Assembly: GCA_018432565.1 (NCBI GenBank)
Contig: JAHDSS010000195.1
Span: forward strand, 1-5,841
From: Kiritimatiellia bacterium
GTDB taxonomy: Bacteria; Verrucomicrobiota; Kiritimatiellia; CAIQIC01; Lenti-01
Direction of reading: 5' to 3'
Length of the DNA stretch: 5,841 bases
Shown: positions 1 to 5,841 of the stretch, piece by piece
Position numbering within the stretch: the stretch's first letter is position 1
Layout: each line of letters begins with the position of its first letter
The notes under the pieces: model-generated
What the model was told of the DNA's origin: nothing
Databases searched by the model: none
The model's input: only the letters and a program-made list of their open reading frames with translations
Translations under genes and position numbers: made by a program

Positions 1-73
1 GGGTGCGTTGGAGGGCGGCGATCTCGATGTCGAAGACCGCCTGAGCCTTGTCCAGATGGGAGGGGGAACTCAT
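1..73 (-). CDS. Start of a gene resembling KpsF/GutQ (D-arabinose-5-phosphate isomerase), cut by the window edge
   Basis: Twenty-four complete codons from the ATG at 73 to the window edge, beginning MSSPSHLDKAQAVFDIEI. The pattern (start, short polar stretch, then an amphipathic helix with Ala-x2-Val-x2-Ile-Glu-x-Ala-x-Leu) resembles the N-terminal helix before the SIS domain of KpsF/GutQ/KdsD proteins, which convert ribulose 5-phosphate to arabinose 5-phosphate for Kdo in lipopolysaccharide. That would suit a Gram-negative host. The match is short and from memory; the SIS domain is outside the window, so another protein is possible. A TAG in the same frame four codons upstream (83-85) excludes a longer form. 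It begins 56 bases after the kinase stop on the same strand. No Shine-Dalgarno is visible: the leader is pyrimidine-rich and ends CTTCCCCC. Confidence 0.45.
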   Translation of the reverse strand, partial: MSSPSHLDKAQAVFDIEIAALQRT

Positions 74-129
74 GGGGGAAGACTAGCGGAAGGTTGAGGA
101 AGGGGCAAGGCGGGAGTCCGGCGGGCTAC

Positions 130-2649
130 TCAGACGGGCCAAATGCGGTCAATGACTTCGCGGAGGCTTTCCAGGGTGTAGGGTTTCTGGATGAAGCCAT
201 CGGGGTGGAGATCCTTGAAGCGCTGGATGACGTCGATTTCGGCATAGCCGCTGGAGATGGCGACGGGGAGGTCGGGGCGGATGCGGCGCAGCTCGGCGAG
301 GGTTTCCACGCCATCCATTTCCGGCATGGCGAGATCGAGCACCACGCCTTGGACCTGGCCGGCGCGGGCGCGGAGCAGCTGTACGGCCTGGGGGCCGCTG
401 GAGGCGCAGAGCACCTGGTAGCCCAGGCGGGCGAAGAGCTTGCTGGCGGTTTCGCGCAGGTTGGCTTCGTCGTCCACCAGCAGCAGGAGGCCGGCGCGTG
501 GCCGCCGGTCCCGGAGAACGGACGCGGGAGGGGCCTTTGCCTCCTCGAGGGGTCCGTCACTGACGGGGAAATAGACGCGGAAGGTGGTGCCCTGTCCGGG
601 GCGGCTGTCCACTTGCAGCGCGCCGTGGTGGCCGCGCATGATGCCCAGGACAGCGGCGAGGCCCAGGCCGCGGCCGGTGAACTTGGTGCTGAAAAACGGT
701 TCGAAGATTTTATCGAGGAATTCCGGGCGGATGCCGGCGCCGGTATCGGTTATCTCGAGGAAGACGCAGGGGCCCGGGGCGAGGGAGCCGGCGGGGCGGA
801 GGCGGGCCGGATCGAGGGAGGCGCTGTCGGCGGTGCCGGTGGAGATCCGGACGATGCCGGGCTGTTTTTCGAGGGCTTCGGCGGCATTCAGAACGAGGTT
901 CATGAGGACCTGGCGGAACTGGGAGGCATCGGCCTGGATGGCCGGGAGGGAATCGGGCAGGTGGATTTGCAGTTCGGCGTTGCGGGGGAGGCTGGAGCGG
1001 AGCATCTGGGTGGTGGTCTGGATTTCGTCGGCCACGTCCAGCGCTTCGACGGCGAAGTGGCCCTTGCCGGAATAGGCCAGCATCTGCTGGGCGAGGTCGG
1101 CGGCGCGGCGGGTGGCGGAGACGGCGGTGGCGAGGTCGGCGCGGGCGGTGGAATCGCGGGGCACATCCTGCATGGCCAGATCGATGTTGCCGAGGATGGA
1201 GGTGAGGATGTTATTGAAGTCGTGGGCGATGCCGCCGGCGAGCAGGCCGAGGCTCTCCAGGCGCTGGGCTTCCTGGATGCGCTGTTCCACCCGCCGGCGG
1301 TCTTCCTCGGCCTGTTTGCGTTCGGAGATGTCGCGGGCCGTGACGATGAGGCGGTCGGCGGAGCCGATGGATTGGCGGCGGATGCTGATTTCGACCCAGA
1401 AGGGATGGCCGTCGCGATGGAGGGAGCGCCACTCAAAGACCTGCGGGCCATCGTCGCGGGCTTTGGTCATCCAGTGGAAGGCGTCTTCCATGGAAAACGG
1501 CGGTTTGCCGCCGGACATGGCGTTGAAGGCGGCGATGGCCTCTTCGCGGGAGGGATAGCCGTACATGTCCAGCATGCGCCGGTTGACATCGAGCACGCGG
1601 AACGTGCCGGCGTCGTGGATGAACAGGGCGTCGTTGATGGAGTCGAAAATGGTGGCGAGATACTCGCGGGACTCCTGCAGGTCGGCCTGGGCGGCGCGCA
1701 GTTCGGCCAGGCGGCGGTTGAGTTCGGCGGTGCGGCGGCGGACCAGCGAGCCCAGGACGAGGTTGCCGCCGGCGAGAACCAGGAAGACGGCGCCGGCGGC
1801 GAGCAGGAGGACGGCAAACCGCCGGAACACGGTTTTCCAGGAGACGGGCGTGCCCATCCATTTGTCCTCGATGGCCCGGTACTCGCGGGGGGAGATCCGG
1901 CTGAAGCCGTGCTGAACCAGGGCCAGCAGGTCGGGAGAGCCTTTGTGGACGGCGCGGTGGAATTCGCCGGTGTAGAGGACGAACGAGGTGCGGAACTGAT
2001 CTTCGATGCCGGATTTGTAGAGGTAGTACACGGCGGCGGGCTCGTCCACGGAGAAGACGCGGAGTTCATTCTCGCGGGCGGCCTGGACAATGGCCTCGTA
2101 GCTGGGGTATTCGCGCAGGCTGTCGATGCCGTGTTCGGCCAGGATGCCGAGGACGGAATCGCCGGCCTTGACGCCGATGGTGAAGCCGCGCAGCGAGGAC
2201 GGGTCGGCGATGCCCCCCAGCGAGCGATGGGAGAAGACCGGCACGCGGATCTCGGCATACGGCGGGGTGAAGTCGTAGAGCTGCTCGCGCTCGGGAGTGC
2301 GGAAGATGGTGTCAATGACATCGGCGCGTTTTTCGCGCATCACGCGCTGGGCTTCGGCCCAGTCCATGGCCTGGAGGCGGACGCGGACGCCGGTCCTGGC
2401 CTCCCAGAGCTTCCACTGATCGGGCAGGATGCCGCGCAGCACGCCGTCGGCGTCGCGGAAGATATAGGGGGGATAGTTGTCGTCGCTGACGACGGTGATT
2501 TCCCGGACGGGCGGCGGGGGGGCGGCGCGGGGGGCGGCCGGCGGGAGGCAGGCCGCGGCGAGCGCGGCGAAGCCGGCCGTCCGGAGCGTTCGTCCCCTGA
2601 TGCCGGCCCGCGCCGGCCGGGGAGAGAGTGCGCTGCGGGGCGGATTCAT
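130..2649 (-). CDS. Hybrid sensor histidine kinase: periplasmic SBP_bac_3 sensor, PAS, HisKA, HATPase_c, receiver
   Basis: Inner-membrane sensor kinase of 839 residues. Order: likely signal peptide (1 to about 43, Arg-rich start then an Ala-rich hydrophobic stretch ending PRAA); extracytoplasmic solute-binding family 3 domain (about 49-265, with DDNYPPYIF, YDFTPPY and GEFHRAV); transmembrane helix (about 277-302); charged helical linker (303-330); PAS domain (about 327-443, ending ARDISERKQ); HisKA with phospho-acceptor His476 in GGIAHDFNN; HATPase with N-box NLVLNAAEAL (Asn588), DTGAGI (635-640), FEPFFSTKF and GRGLGLA; receiver domain (about 720-839) with Asp726/Asp727, phospho-acceptor Asp772 in LDLAMPEMDG, Ser799/Ser800 and Lys822. 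All catalytic residues are present. Ligand binding outside should drive autophosphorylation of His476 and transfer to Asp772; the ligand is unknown. There is no Hpt or DNA-binding part. The start at 2649 is chosen because it gives a signal peptide and an ATGA overlap with ldh. No Shine-Dalgarno precedes it (CAGCTCCA before ATG), so translation probably depends on ldh. Confidence 0.95.
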   Translation of the reverse strand: MNPPRSALSPRPARAGIRGRTLRTAGFAALAAACLPPAAPRAAPPPPVREITVVSDDNYPPYIFRDADGVLRGILPDQWKLWEARTGVRVRLQAMDWAEAQRVMREKRADVIDTIFRTPEREQLYDFTPPYAEIRVPVFSHRSLGGIADPSSLRGFTIGVKAGDSVLGILAEHGIDSLREYPSYEAIVQAARENELRVFSVDEPAAVYYLYKSGIEDQFRTSFVLYTGEFHRAVHKGSPDLLALVQHGFSRISPREYRAIEDKWMGTPVSWKTVFRRFAVLLLAAGAVFLVLAGGNLVLGSLVRRRTAELNRRLAELRAAQADLQESREYLATIFDSINDALFIHDAGTFRVLDVNRRMLDMYGYPSREEAIAAFNAMSGGKPPFSMEDAFHWMTKARDDGPQVFEWRSLHRDGHPFWVEISIRRQSIGSADRLIVTARDISERKQAEEDRRRVEQRIQEAQRLESLGLLAGGIAHDFNNILTSILGNIDLAMQDVPRDSTARADLATAVSATRRAADLAQQMLAYSGKGHFAVEALDVADEIQTTTQMLRSSLPRNAELQIHLPDSLPAIQADASQFRQVLMNLVLNAAEALEKQPGIVRISTGTADSASLDPARLRPAGSLAPGPCVFLEITDTGAGIRPEFLDKIFEPFFSTKFTGRGLGLAAVLGIMRGHHGALQVDSRPGQGTTFRVYFPVSDGPLEEAKAPPASVLRDRRPRAGLLLLVDDEANLRETASKLFARLGYQVLCASSGPQAVQLLRARAGQVQGVVLDLAMPEMDGVETLAELRRIRPDLPVAISSGYAEIDVIQRFKDLHPDGFIQKPYTLESLREVIDRIWPV
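2509..2534 (+). other. G-tract cluster with G-quadruplex potential inside the kinase gene
   Basis: The plus (template) strand has GGG at 2509-2511, G7 at 2516-2522 and G6 at 2529-2534, separated by short GC loops. Splitting the G7 run gives four G3 tracts with loops of 4, 1 and 6 bases, matching the usual G3+N1-7 pattern. On the coding strand it encodes the Ala/Pro-rich junction after the signal peptide (about residues 39-47). Whether it folds or slips is unknown. Confidence 0.4.
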
Positions 2650-3599
2650 TGGAGCTGGGCGAGGCTGTCCTGGAGAACGCTTGCGGAATGGGCGAGCTGC
2701 TGCATTTCGTCGGGCGTGAGGCGGGCCTGGATGACCTCCTCGATGCCGTTGGCGCCGAGGACGCAGGGGACGCCCAGGGTGACGTCGCGCAGCCCGTATT
2801 CGCCTTCGAGGGGGGCGGAGACGGTCATGACGCGGCGTTCGTTGCGGAGGATGGCGCGGACGATCTGGGTCATGGCCATGGCCACGCCGAAGCTGGTGGA
2901 GCCTTTGTAGCCGATGATGTGATAGGCGGAGCGGCGGACCTGTTCGAGAATCTGGGGGCGGCGGCGGACAAAATCGCATTTGCCGCAGACCGAGCAGTAG
3001 TCGTCCATTTGCAGGCCGCCGACATGGACGAGGCTCCAGGCGGCGAATTCGCTGTCGCCGTGTTCGCCGAGGATGGAGGCGTGAATGTTCTGGGGGGAGA
3101 TGCCGCAGTGTTCGGCGAGGAGCCAGCGGAAGCGGGCGGAATCCAGCACGGTGCCGGAGCCGAGGATGCGTCCCCGCGGCCAGTCCGTGCGCAGGCGGGC
3201 CACATGCGTCAGCACGTCCACCGGATTGGTGGCGACCAGCACAATGGCATCGGGATTGACGGACTGGATGTCCGAGACGATGGAGGTGACGATTTTGGCG
3301 TTGATTTGGAGGAGGTCGAGGCGGCTCTGACCGGGGCCGGCCTGGGCCTTGCCGGCGGTGACCACGACGATGGCCGCGTTGCGGTAGGCGTCCGGGGCGG
3401 AGCCGGCCTGGATGCTGACGGGGCGGTAGAACGGCGCGCCGTGGGCCAAATCCAGCGCCTGGCCCTTGGCCAGGTCGGTATTGACGTCCAGCAGGGTGAT
3501 TTCCTCCGCGATGCCCGACTGGGCCAGGGCGAAGGCGAAGCCGGAGCCGACGGCTCCCGCCCCGACAATCACCACTTTCCTGGATTTGAAATTCGCCAT
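2646..3599 (-). CDS. ldh: L-lactate dehydrogenase (NAD-dependent)
   Basis: Interconverts pyruvate plus NADH and L-lactate plus NAD+ in the cytoplasm, usually to regenerate NAD+ during fermentation or to use lactate. The 317 residues match the family's usual length. Visible landmarks: GAGAVGS (13-19) of the Rossmann fold, Asp38 at the end of the second strand for NAD binding, the active-site loop TAGKAQAGPGQSR (81-93) with Gln86 where malate dehydrogenases have Arg and substrate-orienting Arg93, ATNPVDVLT (123-131), GTVLDSARFR (149-158) with Asp153 and Arg156, LGEHGDSE with catalytic His180, and KGST with Thr235. Gln86 and the SARFR context favour lactate over malate. Two oddities are one extra residue in the active-site loop and a Cys-x2-Cys-x2-Cys group (C202, C205, C208). 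The gene has its own ribosome binding site, so it may begin a transcription unit, and its TGA overlaps the ATG of the sensor kinase gene. Confidence 0.95.
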   Translation of the reverse strand: MANFKSRKVVIVGAGAVGSGFAFALAQSGIAEEITLLDVNTDLAKGQALDLAHGAPFYRPVSIQAGSAPDAYRNAAIVVVTAGKAQAGPGQSRLDLLQINAKIVTSIVSDIQSVNPDAIVLVATNPVDVLTHVARLRTDWPRGRILGSGTVLDSARFRWLLAEHCGISPQNIHASILGEHGDSEFAAWSLVHVGGLQMDDYCSVCGKCDFVRRRPQILEQVRRSAYHIIGYKGSTSFGVAMAMTQIVRAILRNERRVMTVSAPLEGEYGLRDVTLGVPCVLGANGIEEVIQARLTPDEMQQLAHSASVLQDSLAQLQ

Positions 3600-3658
3600 G
3601 GGTCTGCCTCTTTTCCTCAAATCTTGTCGTTTAAGCGCCGGGAAGGGAAGGCGAATTT
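3589..3658 (-). repeat. Inverted repeat spanning the ldh leader and start codon
   Basis: On the minus strand AAATTCGCC (3658 to 3650) is perfectly complementary to GGCGAATTT (3597 to 3589), with 52 bases between. The 3' arm contains the G of the ldh ATG and most of codons 2-4; the loop contains the ribosome binding site. In mRNA this could form a 9-bp stem affecting ldh translation. The complementarity is seen directly; the function is inference and chance is possible. Confidence 0.35.
3607..3614 (-). promoter_or_regulatory. Ribosome binding site of ldh
   Basis: The minus strand reads AAAAGAGG followed by the 7-base spacer CAGACCC and then ATG at 3599. This purine-rich site fixes the start at 3599 rather than at the in-frame TTG at 3620, which would place the site inside the gene and add seven residues before the nucleotide-binding fold. 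A second GAGG lies directly upstream at 3615-3618. I see no convincing -35/-10 promoter or hairpin terminator in the remaining gap up to 3680. Confidence 0.75.
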
Positions 3659-3680
3659 TCGGATGGGGTTCATACGGGGC

Positions 3681-4496
3681 TCATCCCGGAACGGGTTTGG
3701 GGCCGAGGCGGTTCAGGAAGGCGGAGAGGGCGAAGCCGAGGGCCAGCAGCAGCAGGCAGAGAAGCCCCTGGCGTCCGCCGGGCCAGCCGGGAAAGACCAG
3801 CCAGAGGGAGCCGGCGACGAGGCCGAGGACGCCGCGGGTGGCGGGGCCTTCGGCGGTTTGGAACAGCCAGTGGGCGGCGCGGGCGAAGAGCAGGATGGCG
3901 GCGGCGGCGCCGAGGCCGACGGGGAGCAGGATGCGCGGATCCAGGCCGGCCACGCCGTCGAGCAGAGGGGAATAGACGCCGAAATAGATGAGCAGAAAGG
4001 CGACGCTGGCGCCGGGGACGATGGCGCCGATGCCGATGCCGGCTCCGGCGGCCAGCCAGATGCCCCAGTGGCCTTGCAAGGGGGTGTCGCGGGGGATCAG
4101 GCGGTCCTGCAGGGCGGCCAGGCCCAGGCACAGGCCGAACATTGCGGCAAAGGCCAGCCAGCCGGCGGGATGGCGGCCGGCGCGGCGGGCATGCTGGAAC
4201 AGGTCCGGCAGCACTCCCAGCATGAAGCCCATGAACAGATAGAGGGTGGGCACTTCGTGGCGGGCAAACAGGGTGGCCAGCAGGCGGCTGCCGGCCAGTA
4301 CGCCGAGGCCCGCCGCCAGAAAGAACGGGCCGAAGCGGCGCAGGTTTCCGCGGACATCGGTGAAGGGGCGGGCGAGGGCGACGGTCAGGGGGCGGTAGAG
4401 GCCGAACAGCACGAGCAGGGTGCTGCCGCAGAGCCCCGGCAGGAGGCCCGCGACGCCGACGAGGAAGCCGCGGACCAGCTGAAGGGCCAGAAGCAT
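3681..4496 (-). CDS. DUF368 polytopic membrane protein, likely undecaprenyl-phosphate translocase (PopT family)
   Basis: A 271-residue, strongly hydrophobic protein with about eight candidate membrane segments. It shows the two related signature segments of DUF368: LLPGLCGSTLLVLFGLY (about 18-34) and IVPGASVAFLLIYFGVY (about 159-175), each a Pro-Gly turn in a membrane helix followed by a G-x-Y end. Family knowledge: DUF368 proteins (named PopT) and DedA proteins recycle the lipid carrier undecaprenyl phosphate across the inner membrane for peptidoglycan and other envelope polymers. That role is inferred here from family membership. Length is typical or slightly short. The start at 4496 is chosen because a GGAG site precedes it and the hydrophobic domain begins at once (MLLALQLVRG). 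Both signature segments differ from the commoner PGVSGGT and PGxSGSF forms as I recall them, so it may belong to a divergent branch. It lies 10 bases after nadB; an 81-base gap separates it from ldh. Confidence 0.88.
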   Translation of the reverse strand: MLLALQLVRGFLVGVAGLLPGLCGSTLLVLFGLYRPLTVALARPFTDVRGNLRRFGPFFLAAGLGVLAGSRLLATLFARHEVPTLYLFMGFMLGVLPDLFQHARRAGRHPAGWLAFAAMFGLCLGLAALQDRLIPRDTPLQGHWGIWLAAGAGIGIGAIVPGASVAFLLIYFGVYSPLLDGVAGLDPRILLPVGLGAAAAILLFARAAHWLFQTAEGPATRGVLGLVAGSLWLVFPGWPGGRQGLLCLLLLALGFALSAFLNRLGPKPVPG

Positions 4497-4501
4497 GGCG
4501 G

Positions 4502-4505
4502 CTCC
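4502..4505 (-). promoter_or_regulatory. Ribosome binding site of the DUF368 gene
   Basis: On the minus strand the nadB stop TGA is followed by CGGAGCCGCC and then ATG. GGAG sits 5 bases before the ATG at 4496 and almost touches the nadB stop. This decides the start: the frame stays open far upstream inside nadB, but no family-like residues occur there, and the site points to translation tied to nadB. Confidence 0.7.
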
Positions 4506-4506
4506 G

Positions 4507-5841
4507 TCAGATGGCGCCGCCGCCGGGCAGATCGTGGATGATGGTATCGCGGCACATGCCGGGGGCCGGTTCGGGATAGTCGAGGGTGTAGTGCAGGCCG
4601 CGGCTTTCGCGGCGCAGCATGGCCGAACGGACGACCAGCTCGGCCACCGCGGCGATGTTGCGCAGCTCCAGCAGGTCGGAGGTAACCAGATAGTCGCGGT
4701 AATAGGCGCGGATTTCGCGGCGCAGGGTATTGATGCGCCGCAGGGCGCGGGCGAGGCGCCGGTTGGTGCGCACGATGCCGACGTAGTCCCACATGACGGT
4801 GCGGACTTCGTCCCAGTTGTGGGCGACGACGACCGCTTCGTCAGAGGGCACGGCATGGCCGGTGGTCCAGGCGGGGATCCGGGGCTTGCGCTTGCGCGGC
4901 CGGGGGGTCTCGAGAATGTCGCGGGCGGCGGCATGGCCGCAGACGAGGGCTTCGAGCAGCGAATTGCTGGCGAGGCGGTTGGCGCCGTGCAGGCCGGTGC
5001 AGGCGACTTCGCCGGCGGCGTGGAGCCCGGCCATGGCGGTGCGTCCGCGGGTGTCGGCGGCGATGCCTCCGCAGAAGTAGTGCTCGGCGGGGACGACGGG
5101 GATGGGCTGGCGGGCCATGTCGAAGCCGTAGGTCCGGCAGGTGGCGTAGATGTTGGGAAAGCGCCGCCGGAGGAAGGCGGCGCCCTTGTGCGTGATGTCG
5201 AGATAGACGCACTCGTCGCCGCGGGTCTTCATTTCGTGGTCGATGGCGCGGGCGACGATGTCGCGCGGGGCGAGTTCGGCGCGGGGGTCGTAGCGTTTCA
5301 TGAAGGGCTTGCCCGCGCCGTTCAGGAGGCGGGCGCCCTCGCCGCGGACGGCTTCGCTGATCAGGAAGGATTTGGCTTCGGGGTGGTAGAGGCAGGTGGG
5401 ATGGAACTGGACGAATTCCATGTTGCGGATTTCCATCCCGGCGCGCCAGGCCATGGCGATGCCGTCGCCCGTGGCGATGTCGGGGTTGCTGGTGTAGAGG
5501 TAGGTCTTGCCGGCGCCGCCGGTGGCCAGGACCGTGTGAGGGGCACGCACGGCGAGGATTTCGCCGGTGGCGCGGTCGAGAAAATACGAGCCGATGCAGG
5601 CGTTTTCACCGGGGATTTTCAGCCAGCCGGAGGTGATGAGGTCAATGGCCATGTGGTGCTCGAGCACCTGGACGCCGGGCTGGCGGCGGACGCGGCAGGC
5701 CATGACGCGGATGATTTCGGCGCCGGTGAAGTCGCCGCTGTGGAGGATGCGGCGGGTGGAGTGGCCGCCTTCGCGGCCCAGGTCGTATTCCGCGTCGGAT
5801 TCGCGCGGATGCCGCGGCTTGCGCTCGAAGCGCACGCCCCA
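4507..5841 (-). CDS. nadB: L-aspartate oxidase, 5' end outside the window
   Basis: Flavoprotein that oxidises L-aspartate to iminoaspartate, which quinolinate synthase NadA uses in de novo NAD synthesis; cytoplasmic. The 444 visible residues run from the window edge to a TGA at 4507-4509. Counting from the first visible codon, family residues are intact: REGGHS (Glu24), QFHPT (His147), LAPRDIVARAI (Arg193), HYFCGG (His254), GLHGANR (Arg289) and the FAD-side ASNSLLEAL. Their spacing equals that of E. coli NadB residues E121, H244, R290, H351 and R386 as I remember them, with an offset of 97, so about 97 N-terminal residues (the FAD dinucleotide-binding start) lie outside. The C-terminal helical part with RESRGLHYTLDYPE is the aspartate oxidase type and argues against succinate dehydrogenase or fumarate reductase subunit A. 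The gene looks complete and functional apart from the cut. It is followed at 10 bases by the DUF368 gene, probably in one transcript. Confidence 0.97.
   Translation of the reverse strand, partial: WGVRFERKPRHPRESDAEYDLGREGGHSTRRILHSGDFTGAEIIRVMACRVRRQPGVQVLEHHMAIDLITSGWLKIPGENACIGSYFLDRATGEILAVRAPHTVLATGGAGKTYLYTSNPDIATGDGIAMAWRAGMEIRNMEFVQFHPTCLYHPEAKSFLISEAVRGEGARLLNGAGKPFMKRYDPRAELAPRDIVARAIDHEMKTRGDECVYLDITHKGAAFLRRRFPNIYATCRTYGFDMARQPIPVVPAEHYFCGGIAADTRGRTAMAGLHAAGEVACTGLHGANRLASNSLLEALVCGHAAARDILETPRPRKRKPRIPAWTTGHAVPSDEAVVVAHNWDEVRTVMWDYVGIVRTNRRLARALRRINTLRREIRAYYRDYLVTSDLLELRNIAAVAELVVRSAMLRRESRGLHYTLDYPEPAPGMCRDTIIHDLPGGGAI

Noticed and set aside
94..2910. 938-codon open frame on the plus strand, opposite the kinase and ldh
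   Set aside because: Its product is Gly/Ala/Glu-rich low-complexity sequence without recognisable domains. It lies opposite two genes with complete catalytic motifs, and the high GC third positions of those genes remove stop codons from the antisense frame.
2650..2979. Upstream in-frame extension of the kinase by 110 residues inside ldh
   Set aside because: The extension is an Arg/Pro/His-rich out-of-frame reading of ldh and would hide the signal peptide. The ATG at 2649 gives the standard overlap and a proper N-terminus.
2646..3599. Malate dehydrogenase as identity of the 2646-3599 gene
   Set aside because: Malate dehydrogenases carry Arg in the active-site loop where this protein has Gln86, and the GTVLDSARFR and LGEHGDSE contexts are of the LDH type.
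3636..3653. Possible hairpin terminator in the gap before ldh (CGCC and GGCG arms)
   Set aside because: The stem is only 4 bp around a 10-base purine loop and no T-run follows in the direction of transcription.
2628..4541. 637-codon open frame on the plus strand, opposite ldh and the DUF368 gene
   Set aside because: Same kind of compositional shadow (Gly, Ala, Gln, Glu repeats). It also runs through the 81-base gap, but that short gap can lack stops in one frame by chance; no ribosome site or family resemblance was seen.
4497..4934. Upstream in-frame extension of the DUF368 protein by 146 residues inside nadB
   Set aside because: It is an out-of-frame reading of nadB with Pro/Ser/Ala bias. 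The ATG at 4496 has a ribosome site, and the membrane domain begins directly there.
4507..5841. Succinate dehydrogenase or fumarate reductase flavoprotein subunit as identity of the nadB fragment
   Set aside because: The residue spacing, REGGHS motif and C-terminal RGLHYTLDYPE segment match L-aspartate oxidase, and no iron-sulfur or membrane subunit gene follows.

Overview
The window is a compact, very GC-rich stretch in which all five recognisable genes are read from the minus strand. In transcription order (right to left) they are: the 3' part of nadB (L-aspartate oxidase), a DUF368 membrane protein, an L-lactate dehydrogenase, a large membrane-bound hybrid histidine kinase with a periplasmic substrate-binding sensor, and the first 24 codons of a gene that resembles the KpsF/GutQ sugar-phosphate isomerases. 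There is no RNA gene, mobile element, CRISPR array or gene-free stretch above 300 bases. The longest non-coding gaps are 81 and 56 bases.

Organism: strong GC bias at third codon positions, an Und-P carrier-type membrane protein, a periplasmic-sensor hybrid kinase and a possible Kdo-pathway isomerase fit a high-GC, Gram-negative (diderm) bacterium. Acidobacteriota, Verrucomicrobiota/Kiritimatiellota-like or Desulfobacterota-like lineages are possible, but the sequence alone does not decide between them.

Layout: nadB (4507-5841, cut by the window edge) is followed after 10 bases by the DUF368 gene (3681-4496), whose ribosome binding site lies right behind the nadB stop. An 81-base gap, the most AT-rich piece of the window, carries a good ribosome binding site for ldh (2646-3599) and a 9-bp inverted repeat reaching into the ldh start codon. 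The ldh stop and the start of the hybrid kinase (130-2649) share an ATGA overlap. The kinase has no visible Shine-Dalgarno of its own, so it is probably translated by coupling to ldh. After a 56-base pyrimidine-rich gap the next gene begins at 73 and leaves the window.

How they may work together: nadB makes the NAD precursor iminoaspartate, and Ldh regenerates NAD+ from NADH. The kinase senses an unknown periplasmic small molecule and passes phosphate to its own receiver domain. The most notable point is the tight coupling of a fermentative enzyme to an SBP-PAS-HisKA-HATPase-REC sensor, which suggests, but does not prove, a metabolite-sensing unit linked to lactate/redox metabolism. No wholly new system is evident.
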